NCBI RefSeq assembly: GCF_029227915.1
Contig: NC_079888.1
Location: 19,136,001 to 19,200,000 of the forward strand
DNA length: 64,000 nt
Reading direction: 5' to 3'
DNA from: Hydractinia symbiolongicarpus
Taxonomy: Eukaryota; Cnidaria; Hydrozoa; Anthoathecata; Hydractiniidae
In this document: piece by piece, positions 49,926 through 63,898 of the stretch
Layout: each line of letters starts with the position of its first letter
How positions within the stretch are numbered: position 1 is the first letter of the stretch
Translations under genes and position numbers: made by a program
The notes under the pieces: generated by a model
What the model was told of the DNA's origin: nothing
Database searches by the model: none
Seen by the model: only the letters and a program-made list of their open reading frames with translations

Positions 49926-52266
49926 AGAGACTAAAAAATAGGAATCTATCCTTTCTGCTAAGTGTTCAACATGATAATAGGATTGATATCTTAGGCAATT
50001 GTCTAGTTCAGCGAATGCTTTGCTTGCATGACTTTTGTAGCTCAAAAGTGAGCCTTATATGTACTAGGATCCCCTATACAAGACCCTCGTTGATAGCAGT
50101 ACCAATAGGAACTGAAGAGGCTATCCTGGGTAAACAATTTCAATAATAATAATTCAATTATGACTGGTTATTTCATGACTCTCAAAGTTCAATAAATAAA
50201 TAATCAGCATAGGAATAGCATGAAATTATTAATAAAACAAATTTGTGGCCTAGACCTTACTGATAAGCTTTACAGCTGACTTACCAACACATAATCACAA
50301 TTAATTCTCTTAATTAATCGTCACATACTCAAATCTTTCCTGCTTACAGCATATACAAACAATTACTTTAGGAAGCTTAGAGAAAAGTAAACAAAACAGT
50401 TTTCAAAACAAACAAGAGCACAAAATATGCACTCCATTACTGTGTATAAAAAGTTTTTATTTGACTCTCCATCACTATGTCTTATTTCAAAGGTCAAATG
50501 AAGTAGATTTTTTACTTTCATTTCTTCTGTCATCTTTCACTTTGTATTGACTACATTAAGCTTAACAATTTCAGGACTTATAGATCCTATCAATTAAAAA
50601 TGCTAGCAGATTGGTTCTTGGAAATCAGGCAATTAGTTAAGAAAGAAATTTTAATGATGTAGGCAATAACCTGTTTCTTTAGAAATTTAATATACCTCAT
50701 TTACACTGAAATAATAATGTATTAATAAAGGCCATAATTGTCAGTCCCTTTATAAAAATTGACTTGTCAGACTAAGAATGGAAAACATAATCGTTTTAAA
50801 AAATTGTGATTACATCTAATAGTTAATAACACACTGGTCAAGTTTATAGTATGCTTAGCCCAATCCTCTTTTTTGCATGTAAATTACGTTAAAAAAACAA
50901 AAACAAAAATAAAAAAGCGAAGAATTCTAAAACAATTTTACTCCTTGATTCTTGTTGACACAAAGAGGCCCAATTAAAGTAACTGCAATTTTTGATGACA
51001 ACATTTTAAAACCAAGACAGAACCACACAATTCTTTTCCGCGTAAGGCTAAGATCTTATTGGTCAGCTTGGTGACAACTGGGTAACTTTCGGTGGAAGTT
51101 TTATTAGTTACACTGTAATGCTAAAAATTACCTAGTAAAATTTTGAAAATTCCAGATTATTTATCATCCTAAAAAATAGCACATTCCACAATTTCATAAT
51201 AACAGATCAGATGAATCTATTAACTCACTTTGTTGAAAAACTTATAAAGAATTACCCTGCTCTTCCCATGACAAACTTCAAGGTTCTCCTTTCTCCCCAA
51301 CTAAAACTTTTTGATAAATGTACCTAGTGCATATTTGTAATCTTTTGGAGCTATATTGTACCTCCCTTTGTTTAACAAAATCATGTTGTTTTAAAGTGTA
51401 TCCTATGTATTTTACCTAGTGTATGTACAAAGTTATGAGAAAATTTAATAAATAGTGCTGGTGGAGCAAATTACCTTGTATTTGTATCATTTTTACTGAG
51501 ATAGAAATTAATTTATTCTTTTTGCATAATAGAAAATCAACATTCTCTGTCAAGCTAAGCTTGTAAAGATATATGACTATTATATCATCATGACTCAATT
51601 GATTTATTGGCTGTAATGGTAGTGAATGTAGTGAAATTCATAGTAGCTGTCCTAATTAATGAAAAGGCTAAAAGATTTCTTGTTTGTGTGTAATTTTGTT
51701 CCCTATACCTATCGAGTTCGTAAGTAGCCTGTTTTGTACAGAACTTCTACTGTTGTTCCGTTATTTGAAATAAATAGGTATTATCCTGTGGTATTATATT
51801 GAACTTGCAAAATGTTTCATGTAGTACAAATATACAAAAAGTGATTTTTCAAAATTAATACTTACAATACTGCATTAACATTCATAAGAAAGAATTGAAG
51901 ACATTCTATCATGTCAATTTATTAAATATTAAGTTTAAGATATCTAAGATTTGACCACAAAGTTGGATCCTACACGTTTAAAAACAAACAAAAAAAAGTA
52001 GAAGTAGGCGAAAGGAACAAAAAGATTACAATTACATTCATTGGTTTGGAATTAACAATAGAGACTAGATCCAAAATGCGATTTCGTGGTATTAACATTT
52101 AGACTAGCTGGGAAACCCAGAGTCAAAGCGTCCGGTTAAGCCACAAGTAACTTTGTTACCTGGCGTTGAACATATGGAAGAGCGATTAACAAGAACTGTA
52201 AACTGTGTCACGCATTCACGTAAAGCGCATTAATATAGTATGTCATAAATTAAGTGAGGCGCATTA

Positions 52267-52362
52267 CATTATGGTGTTTGCAGTGTATTATATTTTGAAA
52301 AAATAAGTGCACAACATTATGGTGTTTCCAGTGTAATATATTTTCCAAAAAATAACTTTTCA
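52267..52362. repeat. 48-bp tandem duplication
   Basis: CATTATGGTGTTT occurs at 52267 and 52315, with the following AGTGTA...ATATTTT stretch repeated imperfectly. Confidence 0.7.
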
Positions 52363-53281
52363 CAACTTTAGCTGAAATAAAAACACAGTTTACAACTTTC
52401 TCCTATCCTGTTAAATAGAAAAAACCGTTGGCCAAGCTCTATTTTTCAGAGAATGTTCCCGCTAAAAGTTCAAAAATAAAAATTACTCCAGGCTGAGGGA
52501 TTAATACAGGCAACCAATGACACATATCCATATATATAGGCATAATTCGCTCTTTTAAAATAAAACTTTATCGTAACTTCGGATAAACAGAAACTCGGGA
52601 AACAGCCATCATTAACATTGGGCTGAGCGCTTAGTACGCGTAAACTGTGTCGTCTATGCATTTAGGCGTAATACCCTTTTTTAAAAAACTTTATTACAAC
52701 TTCGGTTTAAATAAGAACACAGGAAAAACAGCCTGTCGTTACCCACCCTGTCCAGCTAAAAAATCACTCAGCAATTCTATTTTGCAGAGTAAGTATTCGT
52801 GACACTAATAAAAGGTGTCGCTACCTACTAACTGCATTTAACATAAGAAACATTGATTACGAATTTTGTTGTAGCTAGCCAAACTGCATTTGGCTACTTT
52901 TACTCTTCAGCTAGAAGTAGCTAAATAGGTAGCTAAGAAGAGAGCAGAACACCAACATAAAAATAAATAATAATATACCAAACTTTAAAATAATAAGAAT
53001 ATTTAAGGCTAGCTACAGCTAGCTGGCTTCAGGAAGATGCAGCCTTGAAATCTATGTTAGCTAGCGGTAAAATCTTGAAATTGGTTTGTTTCAGATTTAC
53101 ACATGGCTAGAAATCGTGATGATTAATATGTGAAAACATAGACACAATTAAGAGAATATCTTAAACGTTGATAGAACTGAGATTAAGGCAGTTAAATAAT
53201 TATACTAAATCATTCCAATATTCCTTTTTCTTCAAAAAATGTTGATTCGCAGCTTGGTGAAGAAGCCAGAGTATAACAAAT

Positions 53282-53335
53282 ATGGCGTCCTTGAACTCGA
53301 AACAATCGACTCGTACCTCAACCCCTAGAGCTCGG
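53282..53335 (+). CDS. Possible first coding exon of an unidentified gene
   Basis: ATG in good context opens 18 Ser/Thr/Arg-rich codons (MASLNSKQSTRTSTPRAR), followed directly by a GTTAGT donor. The local sequence is richer in G+C and CpG than its surroundings, which suits a promoter-proximal exon. I could not find convincing downstream exons before the minus-strand gene at 54.07 kb. A frame ending at 53,885 is a weak candidate for a terminal exon. The product is not recognised. Confidence 0.25.
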
Positions 53336-54072
53336 GTTAGTTAAACAAAATTCGCCTCATTAAAAACATAACTAAAAACGAAAATTTGAAGGAGTATCTA
53401 GCATAGCTCATCAAATAATATTAAAATAACAGTATATAACAATATTTGTGATCAAATTCGTAACGCAGTCTTCATTCTTTTCCTAATTTAACAAATTTAA
53501 CAAATATCAAGATATGCACACAGCTTGAGTAACGCTGGGTCGCAGGGTCAGGTCGGAAACATGGTTATATAAAAAGCAAGTCTTTTTAAATTTGAATGTG
53601 TAGCAAAAAACACACAATAAAGGTCTGTTGCAGTGTTTTAAGTGTGATGGATCAGACACCTAAATTGTGTTACATGCGAGATGTGTAGTACTATAACGTT
53701 CCTGTCAAAAAAACTAACAAATCAAGTAGGCATGTCCAACTTTGTGGCCACCGTGTGTTACAAAAACGTGCCACAAAACATTTTGCATTAGTGTGAATTT
53801 AAAGGAACACGGAGACTTCGAAGAGGCTGAAGAGAAATTAGATTTAGAGGACGTTAAATGTGTTGCGTCTAACATGTCATAAATAGTATTGAAGTATAAA
53901 AACAACAAAAAGATAATACAACCATGATAACGTAACAAGTAAAGTTCGTTATTGTCTCCTACAAGGATACTAATACAAGATAAAATGCTACATCTAAACT
54001 CTACTCTAATATACATGACCAAGAATCTAATGAACTTCGGCTTTAACAATACCAGGTGTTTTTTGAAAAAAA

Positions 54073-57052
54073 TTAAGGCTTCGCTAATTCGTGATAAAAA
54101 TTTTCATCATTTTTATGAGCTGCGTATTCATATGCGTCATTGTTCACAGCTGTTTTATTATGTAACGGAAGGTTATTACGGTTTTCAGTATAAAAGTTCG
54201 GATTATCAACACCTTGATAAACAGGATCAGTTGGAACATCAGGTTCAATCTCACGATAAACGGGTTCAGCATATACATCTTTCTTGTTTAATCCTGCGTA
54301 AATATAATCCGAAACTTTTCCAACAGGCTGGTAATTCTCATGAATAGAGTTTAAAACTGTATATGGTTCACTACGCTGAACACCAAGGGGTGCATAACTG
54401 TCTCCAGTGTCTGTTATTAAACCACAGGTAGAGCTAGTTGTAGACAACATTGTTTCGCGTCTGTTATTTGTTAATTCTGCATATGCAACATCTGTTGAGG
54501 TTGGTGGTATACTGGTGTAATGAGATGGATGCTCAATCTCTTTGTAAATGGGATTGGGTAAGTCCTTTGAATTATAATTATTTTTCATTTGATTTAACGT
54601 GTCAACAGGGCATAGGTACGTATCCTGCTCAAATTGATCATAGTTGTTGCTGTTATTAGTTGCATGATTTGATTTGATTTTCATTGGAACATCATTACAG
54701 GTTTGGTCTAAAGATTTAAAACTGTTAAAATCAAGAGTATGCTTAAAATAACCATCATAACAAAATGTCGTAAAATTAAAACAACAGAAACCATTAAAAT
54801 GTCTGCTTCTCACCTTTTTTGCCTCTCAACCTAAAATAAAAGAAATTGAATAGCATTATATAAAATTTAGTCTCAATGACAAGTAAGGACCGGTACCAGA
54901 ATATTAATATGTACTCAAGATGAAAAAGCAATATTCCATTGCTTATTCAGACAAAAAGTTATCAAAAAGATTGCTTGAAAATAAAAATAAATAAAAAAAA
55001 TACAAATGCAAGCTAAAGGTGTGTTCCTTATAAAAACAATGTTCATTTTTACCTCTTTCTACACACATAAACCACAATGATAATAGTTACCAAAGAAACC
55101 AACACAGCAACTGTAGTCATGATAATAGATACAGTCTTCCAACCAGAATCATCATTTTGTTTTGATTTATTAGCAACAGAAGAAATCGATGTCGAATATG
55201 TGAATTGGGGTTTTGTTGTTCGCTTTGACCAAACAGAAGTAGTTTTTGAAGTTGTTGTAGAAATATCTGTTATTTTATTTGTTAAAGGTTGAGACTTTGT
55301 TGCGGTAGCTACTTCTCGAGTGGTAGCTACTTTTTCAGTTGTGGTTATTTTTTCAGTTGTGGTTGCCTTTTCAGTAGTTTCTATTTTCTTAGTGGTTGAT
55401 GGTTTACTTGGGATATTTTTTGTAGTGCTAGGTTTGTTTGTTTTTGTTGTTGTTGTTGTTTTTGTTGTTGTTGTTGTTATCCCAGGATATAATGAATTTA
55501 TATCAAAAGGATCTATAAAGAAAAACAAAAATCAGTGGTTGACAAATAAACAAAACTCTGGATTTCTCATAAAAAATTACATTAACACTTGTAAACATTG
55601 CATGATCATGTTTAAATTTATCGATTTTTTTTTTCTTATCTGCTAAAATGGTAGGTTTGTAAGAAACACTTACAAACAAATTTCATAAATTGGCTTATCA
55701 TGAGCAGATCATAACATGTGTTAATAGCTGTACCATGTAGGGTAGTGCCATTTTGTGAATGAGCTAGCTGCCGTTTCCTGAGTTGTTTACTTGTTTAAAA
55801 AACTCTTTCTTTTATATAGCTAGCTTTACAAGACAGCTCTTTTATATGTGGCACAGAAAAAATATAACAAAAAACAAGTCTGTTATTTGTTCAACTTTTA
55901 ATAGTTGCTTTAGCGGTGCTAGTATTGCTTTGTGCAACTGGGAAATTTTTTTTAATGGTGGAAAGTTTTCACAAACAGTCATTGATTTTGTGCAATAACC
56001 CTATTTTTATGACCAACTAGAATATAAATTCACCTTTTATTTAGCTTTAAATTTCTTGCAATAAACCTATTTTACTTAGACCATAAAAATTTGCCCCTTT
56101 TAAAGGAGTAAAATATGGTAATGTCCAAAATAATTTGGAAACAAAACCTTAAAAATCGAAAACAGATGGTAAAATGCATATTAGCTTCAGACTGTGGCTG
56201 TTTAAACCTAAAGAGGAAAGAAAAAAGGAAAGTGTACTAAGATTAGCATGGTCATTACACAGGGTGACCAATGACTTTTAAAAGTAAAAATTTAAGAGAT
56301 TTTTTTAGAGAATTTTGGTTTTAACATTGGATCACCCAATTAACACAAAAATTCAATGAAAAAATTAGGGGAATTCAGAACTTTTTTAAAGGAATTAACA
56401 GGATTTCATGATCTTTATGTAAATTATTAGCTTTAATTTATCATATTTTCTTTAATAATTTTATGTACCACTGTTGTAGTCCATTTTCCAGTTCAAAAAT
56501 ATATGATGACATTATTTAAAACCATATTAAGTCATTAAAAATATTTTATCCCAATTGCTCAAAATTTGTATCAAGATTTATAAAGCAAATAGCGAAAAGT
56601 GTCCAGAAAACAGAATTAAAGACAAAATTTGCATACATAAGTTTTTATTCCACCAATTCTTTTTAATATTTCTCTTACATTCACTTCTTTTAGGGCCATT
56701 CACAAAAAATTAAATTCAAAACATTTTATTGATTAATCTTTCTTTACTCTCTCAATGTCTTCTATAAATCCCCTTTAACCCCTAATAAGGTACAAACAAC
56801 AACCTTTTTCAACTTACCCATATAAAGTTTAACACATGTAGGAGGACCATTTGGAAATGCTGACATAAAAGTGTAGGCTTTATCAAGACCACACGTGCAT
56901 GTATTATTCATACCCCATATACTGTTAAAGCCAGGGCAGTCGCTGTTACTGTAACTAACAGAAATTGTGTCTTTATAATTAGCTCTTTGTACATCTCTGG
57001 AAACAATGATATTAACGACAGAGAACAAATATATTGTGTTTATCAGCATCAT
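54073..57052 (-). CDS. Type I membrane receptor-like protein with ITAM and ITIM (four exons)
   Basis: Exons: 57052-56818, 55512-55053, 54830-54814 (17-nt micro-exon) and 54707-54073. Phases agree, giving 448 residues. Residues 1-18 are a signal peptide (MMLINTIYLFSVVNIIVS). A short four-Cys ectodomain (SDCPG, TCTCGLDK, PTCVKL) follows. Residues 94-185 are a Thr/Lys-rich, mucin-like stalk, and about 205-229 the membrane span, ending CRKR. The 219-residue tail has about 19 tyrosines. DSYAPL and PYTVL are separated by seven residues and form a canonical ITAM (Y342, Y353); VAYAEL (Y313) fits the ITIM consensus. Other YxxL/I sites include YKEI, YTSI, YAGL, YREI and YHEL. Without the micro-exon the frame stops early, which supports its use. 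This suggests a phosphotyrosine-signalling surface receptor. No Ig fold is visible, so kinship to hydrozoan allorecognition receptors is only an architectural analogy. Confidence 0.7.
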
Positions 57053-60000
57053 CTAAATATAAAAACAAATCTTACGTTATCAGTTAATTTCATACATAAA
57101 AATTTACTGCAACACATATTTTTGTCATAAGTTTCAAATGTTTCTGCAATGTACCTGAGTTTTAATTTAATAACATGTGATAAATAAAATAAACATGCAA
57201 AAATGAGATTTTTTTATAAGGACGTGGTCAAAAATAACAGGTATATTGTCAGTAAAACAGACTTTCCAATATATTTGGCAATTTTTTTTTTTGCTGACAG
57301 GAAGAAATTGAAAGTAAAAAGGTTAAACGACAAATAAAAAAATTCGAAATAACATTTATGACTGAATTTTAAAACAAAACAAGCAAGTAAACACTTTTGT
57401 ACGATTAAAAAAAAATCTCACACTTTTAAAAAATAGCTATACTTAGTTTACAAATATATTTGCAGAAGCAGGAATAAATCTAAAATTGTCACGGTATGTT
57501 TTTAAAATAATCCTACCTCCTGATATTCAAAAATTCAACAAAACAAACAAATATCTCTGTCATAATTAGCTATTATTTACAGAAACAAAGCCACTGTCAA
57601 CCAAACCACTTTCAAATATTCTAGGAAGGTAATTTTGAAAACACTGACTTTTTTTTGGTAATGTAAGGAAAAGAAACAAATTGAAGTGTTGAAACATAAT
57701 TATTTGTTTTTAAGCTGACAACAAAAGGATTAAATACTATACTGTTTTAATTTATGGGGTATTATATACAAATTATCAAACATGGTTTCATGAAATATCT
57801 AATTAAACACACGAAATATCGCAGAATTTAAGTGCCTACTACAATCCTGGGAAAAATTGTTGTGGTTGTGGTTCTTTTCAAAATCAGGATTAATTTGGCC
57901 ATTACTGCACATCCAAAGTTAAACTTTGACAGATACAGAGTCAAGTTAAAAAGGTCTAGAATCTACTATCATCACTTTTTATGCCCACATTATGAAACAA
58001 TCCAGTCTCGGACTAGTAGAGGCAGGAGCACAAGAAGATGGGGCATGCTGACTTCAGCGAAAAATTATATCATTTAATGTGAATGTTTATCTATATTTTG
58101 TTAGGTTTTCTAAGTCCATAAAAGAGATTACTTTTCTTTTGCAGAAAAACAGTTTTTGTTTACATTTTTTAACTACATTTTCCTAACAAGATTTCGAGTC
58201 ATAAAAATAATCACATTTGTTTTGATGGTCTAGTCTGCATTCATAGGCATTGAGTTATCCGGTGCCATACTATACACGCAACAACACAAAATCAACAACA
58301 TTGAGTTTTATGTTGAATATCAAAATCCTAATGTTAATGCTGCAAATGTTCATGGAGCATACATAGCTAATAGGTAACATGTAAAACAAAAAGAAGTGTA
58401 ACACACATATACATAAAGTATTTTTATAATGAAAAGGAGAGAAATCTATAAAGGTCAAATCAAAGATTTTGCCGCTTGCTTAATGCAATGTGGTTTATAC
58501 AATCCAATTAATCAAATTCTATCTATCATAATAAAATTAAAACTTGACAGGTGACACACAGAACTGATTTTTAATTTTTTTTTGGTTGGCAAAATCATAA
58601 TTTGTTGCTGTTAGATTTGTACTAGCAACTAATACAAATTCAAAAAAAAAAAAGACTGTGAAAAAGTACTTTAGGAATGCACCCTACAATGTTCAAGAGC
58701 AGGAAGATTTTTTTGATTTTTTGATTATAATTATTTATTTGTTTTCCATTAAACTCGGACTAGGTCTCAGACACATAATGATCAACGAAGTAAATTTCGA
58801 ATTGTGTGTTACTGGCTTTGTATAGTTTGCTTTAAACTGTTTTTTAACAAATTTAAAAAGTTTGTCAGGCGAACGTAAAACAAAACACAAACATAATTTA
58901 TAATTTACTGCATTAATAAATATTTTATTTATAGAAAACGTATACACACACAAGTAATAGCAAAACAAATATCTCAGAATATCTACTAAGCACAAAATCA
59001 AGTTTTGAAAATAAACACTACACATGAAGTAATATTTCTCCATACATACAAACTTTAAAAAATAACACAAATGCAAGTGCTGAATAAAATTCGTTATGAA
59101 AACTAAAGAATGATTTTAAGTCTACATCATTCCCATGACTGAAACAAAAACAACAAAAAATCTCATGAGCAGGAACTGTTACAATGACACTTAGAAAAAT
59201 AATCACTCACGTATCACCTTACAGACATGTGAATGTTGAATGACGTTATGATCACAGAATAAAAGTAACAATGTTATTGCTTTTGTGATTTTGTTTGATT
59301 ATTCTCCACTCTCTATATACATTTTTGCTTGTGTTTTTCTCTAGAAAATTTAAAACTTAAGAGCAGCTGTAAAGCACTTCTCACAGTAACCTGCAACCTA
59401 TTTCGCTTTTGTCAGATTTATTTACAAGTCTCTCTTCACCGCAATAAACAAACAACATTAAAATCAAAATAAAAAATAAAGCAAAAAAAATTCCCTAAAC
59501 TTACAAAATAGTTTTAATCAGAAGGTTGTCCCTGTAAGTCAACTCCAGTAACCTTTTCTTTAAGTTCTGGCTTGTATGCTGGTGCCAGATTATTTAGGCA
59601 TTAGTAATAAGAAGCTTAAAACCATAGAAAACAAAACATAATTGCTAAAAATAAGTTAAAATCTTATAATTCTGAGAAGTATAAAAATTTCAATGAGATA
59701 CAGAGAACTTAAATTAACAATAACTCAAAAAACCAAATTGGATTCAATTAACATTAAAAAAGTTTTAAATCCATTTATAAAAGATTTGAAAGTATTGAGT
59801 AATAACGAAATTAATATAATGCAAATGCTGACAAAGATTAAATGATAAAAATAAACAACTGATGTAATTTTGTTGAGAGATAGTAGAGTAGTGCAAACAA
59901 CAGAAAGAAATATACAAACACGGATGGCATAAGAAAAATAACGTAAACAAGTTGCAGCTGTTTTGTTTACACACTATGCACAAACTTATTTAACAGCTAA

Positions 60001-62353
60001 GCTTATATAGGTTTTTTAACTTTTTCAGAATTTAGATGATTGTGTATCAATTCAATTTTTTCTATACATTTTGCCGTTGTTTTAACATAGCTCTTAAAAA
60101 CTAGTTTTACAACCTTTCCTGAGTACAAAACTTAGCAATCCTTATTAATGTACAACTTTGCACTTTGCATGATTGTAAATTCTTACACTTCAGCCTTTGA
60201 AAATGTTCTTAAAATTAGAATTAACAACAAACTTTATGCTTCATGCCATTAAATATGCATTGCTAGCAAAAGATAACTTTTATGTGTAATTTTTTATAAA
60301 ATACAGTAAAATTTAAATTAAAGGCCTGTGATCTTTTCTGAATAATCCAAACTTGTTTGAAATTATTTGTCCATCAAATTTATTTTATTTTTACAAAACA
60401 TTTTTTAAAATACAAACATTGATAAAAATCAATTTAATAAAACAAACACACTGAACAAAAACGTCTGTACACACCAAATAATTAATGCCAATTTAAATCA
60501 CACATGTGATTACTTTTAAATCAAGAATGTAATCACTTTAATTCTCCTTACAATGAGAAAGTAACAACTTCAAAATGTCAATAAATCAAAGAATATGAAA
60601 AACTCTCAGTCCGATCACCACATCTTGTCACATTGTATGCTTGCAAGCTCAATTCAAGAAAAAACAAGTCAAAACAAAACCAATGTTTTTAGTACAAACA
60701 AATCGAAAATTTTGCCTTGATATCCCAACAAAATATAATGGCATGATAAAGAAATATGCCTTAAATTCAAGTCAAGAAGCATTCCAACAATAACAAATCT
60801 TTTACCTCAACTTTTTCTTTGAAAATTTACAACAATTTCTCATCCGTTCGTAGAAGTTTTGTTATTTCTTGTCAACTACAAAACAACAATACAGTTTAAA
60901 AATATCGTCTTTCAATATCAGAGGTGAAACACACAAGTAAACAAACTAACCTTGGTTTCTTTAGCAACAAAAAGGGAAACAATTTACTTCATTGTGCAAA
61001 AATCTTTTTATCATGAATTCTTCAGTATAACATTATCACAGATAATGTTAGGCCTTTTTTTGGAATCTCAACATTTTAATAACAGACCTGTACATGAAGC
61101 TAGGTCTTAACTAAAGAAAATGATGTTCCACATTTTGACTAGAACTTTGCAATCAAAAGTAGAATAATCAATTCACATTTTTGGTAGCAAAGTATGTTCA
61201 ACCAGTCACCAAAATCTTTGATTTTTCTGTTTTGCATGTATTGTTTTGTCAGAAGGAAAACAAGTTCATTGCAGCATACGTCAGTCAAACAAACTAGAAT
61301 TATTTTTGTCATTAAAAACCCATAAAAATAACAGCATTACAACATGCTTACTAATATGCATGCAATATTCCTACCTAATGTTAATGGTTAAAGGAGCATA
61401 TTAAAATGTGTGAATCAAGAAAGAGGTCAATAAAACAAAATAAAGAACATATAAAACCGGGCAATTTCTTGCAAAAACTATGCCATAGCTACAAAGAGCA
61501 TCCGCTAAAAAAATTACCAGTGCTATGGTGTGCAAAAAATCACACTTGTACGCAAAATTTACAAGTGCGATGTAAATATTTGCATATTTTTGTTTACCAC
61601 AACGTTATATGTTATTTAGCTGTATAGAAATGATGACTTCAAAGAAAAATATGATTGAAAGAAATATCAAAAGTAAATTTTGATTTGTGCACTCTTGTGT
61701 ATGAACAAAATTTTGTATTAACCACGAGTGCAAAGTTCAAAACACGTTAAACGCGATGATGTGTTGGCTCATTTGCTATATGTTTTTGGCATTAAATATA
61801 TTTCTAGAAAGTTTTGATTATTCAAAATGTTTTTTTTTTTTTGGTATTACATCACAAGAACATTCTTCCGAAAGCTGTAATAATGTACAGGACACTCATA
61901 ACCTTTCCCATGTTCTGGTTATATTTAACTTGTATGGGTGCGCACTCTTCTTGCAGTATTCTCTGTGACAATGAAGGTTGGACTGACTTGTGGCATGGTT
62001 GCAAATGGTCCTCCGGCTTACGTTAAAGTCTCAGTGTAATGCACTAGACGAGCATAAGAGTGTCAGCATGAAGGAAAGGGATCAACTTTAATGTTCTCTA
62101 TACTTTTTAAACAAAATCAATCATGAAGGAGTGACTGTTACGTAATCACCTTTATTAACTTTTTTTATCGCTCTATAATATTTTAGAAAAAGTAAAAATT
62201 CACGTGTGCGATAAAAAGCACTCGTAAATTTTTTTAGGTGTGCGGACGATTGCGCGAGCGATCGCACTTGTCTCAAGAAATGACCTGTGAAACACTTATA
62301 GAGATGTTGAAAGGGAGAAGTTAAACATAGAACACAAACTTGAAATGCAAGTA
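57053..62353. other. Intergenic, no supported gene
   Basis: About 5.3 kb of AT-rich sequence between the ITAM-protein gene start and the INTS11 stop. The short open frames (the longest about 113 codons, near 58.7-59.1 kb) have biased, membrane-like composition of the kind AT-rich DNA produces by chance. I see nothing else I can support. Confidence 0.5.
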
Positions 62354-63898
62354 TCAGAATTCTTTATCAAATTCACCAGGTTCTGATGAAGGTGTCAGAA
62401 AATCTAACACCCGGCTACCTAAAGATTCATCCTCAAACCTCCAAGATATAAGCAAATCTTTAACCGTAGTTCCCTTTTTTGACTCCTTTAAACTGGAATT
62501 GTGCAATTTCAGTAGGACAGAATCCACAGCTAAAGATGTGTCTGTCAGTTTCTCAATCGAGTTCTCTGCAAAACATTCGTCCAAATCTATCTTCAGATTA
62601 GTAAAAAACTCATCTATGCTTTCTGAAGATTCAATTTTAACTGACGAGGTGAAGCGAAGTTGATGTTCCTCCAGGTTGAGTTCTTCCGACACTGTTTTAC
62701 TATCCAAAAGTTTCATGTCCATGTTCTTCATTACAAGCATGCCATCAATCGGTGTCTCATTGTTCGCTTTGATCATACGATGACGCTTGGATTGGGAGTC
62801 ATGAGGATTAAAGGCTTTGCGTTTTAAAAAGCCTAAGATAATAAAGGTAACTTTTGATCAAATAGGAGAAATTAAAGCACTGCTGCTACTTATTATTCAT
62901 CTCTCTTAGAATTGCAGTATTTTTTTATCTTTCATGAATCCAAACTTATGCTACATGGGGTGCACACACATTAGGCAGAAAATAGCAAATGTTATACATT
63001 TTTACCGACACCTATCGGTTACAAATAACTACTTATAATTAAAATACACAAATATCTGTGAATTTTTTCACAGAACAACAGCTAAAGCAAAACAACCATA
63101 TCTAGTTCAGAGTTTGGTCATCATTATATTAAAGGCTCAAATTTTTATAATGGCATAAATAATCAATTTAATTTCAATTTACATTAGTGACATCATCTAC
63201 TATAGATAAGTGATCAGATACATACCCTTTGCCATATCAATGACAATTTTAGACTGAACTGGCATGGTAGCAGATTCACCATTGGCTGGCATGAAACAAT
63301 TTAAATGAAATTCTTCATTAATCTTCTTTTTCAAAAACTCCATTTTGGAACCTTCTCCATGTACAAGCATAACGTTCTTAGGCTCACACTGACGTATCAA
63401 CTGCATGATTCCCGACGCATCTGCGTGTGCGCTGAATGATAAATATTGTACAGACAGTTTGACATCCACAACGGTCTTTTTGTCAAGTTCGATTTTCTTT
63501 TGACCACTTAATACTTTATGACCTACAGTCCCAATAACGCAATACCCAGGCATAATTAACATATTGTTTTCATCAGGCGCCCACTTTTTAAAAATTTGTA
63601 AAGATAAACCTGCATGCAGCATACCGGGTGTAGCAAAGACGACCATTGCACCTGGGTTGTCAATATAGCTTCTGTCGAAGGGTTTTATATGTTTAAAGTC
63701 AAATAAGTTTCTTTGCACGAAAGTGTTGCGTATTTTTTGATTTGTCCATGAAATGAACAACTTGTAATAATGATTGGCTTTTTCAGTTAATCCTGTGGAA
63801 AAGTATATCGGTACTTGAATGTTCATGCGATCCCAGAATGTTTCCAATAAAATACAAAGTTCTTGAGCTCTTCCCAGCGCAAATACAGGAATCAAAAC
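62354..63898 (-). CDS. INTS11: Integrator complex subunit 11, C-terminal part (last two exons)
   Basis: Exons 63898-63226 (673 nt) and 62832-62354 (479 nt, ending in a stop), with phases matching, encode the last 383 residues. The family is about 600 residues, so the N-terminal metallo-beta-lactamase part lies beyond the right edge. Visible are beta-CASP sequence ([35 protein letters not shown]), motif B in SFSAHAD, motif C in LVHGE, and MPANGE. The C-terminal exon ([33 protein letters not shown]) matches the domain that in known complexes pairs with INTS9. INTS11 is the RNA endonuclease that cleaves snRNA precursors and promoter-proximal nascent RNA in the nucleus. The in-frame codons at 63,895 are an exon interior, not a start. 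Confidence 0.95.

Larger units (their letters stand above)
46737..53281. other. Intergenic, no supported gene
   Basis: About 6.5 kb between the nischarin start and the next gene candidate. Open frames are short and AT-driven. It contains tRNA-derived repeat heads (48.9 and 49.9 kb), a dispersed repeat fragment (48.4 kb) and a 48-bp duplication (52.3 kb). The nischarin promoter should lie just right of 46,736, but I see no clear core element. Confidence 0.5.

Noticed and set aside
53714-54049. 111-codon minus-strand ORF just right of the receptor gene's stop
   Set aside because: It is 3' of the receptor gene, has no recognisable motif and a composition typical of chance AT-rich frames; more likely 3' UTR.
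55320-55646. 108-codon + strand hydrophobic Val/Phe-rich ORF
   Set aside because: It is the antisense of the ACA/ACT-rich Thr stalk, which gives Val/Phe runs in reverse.
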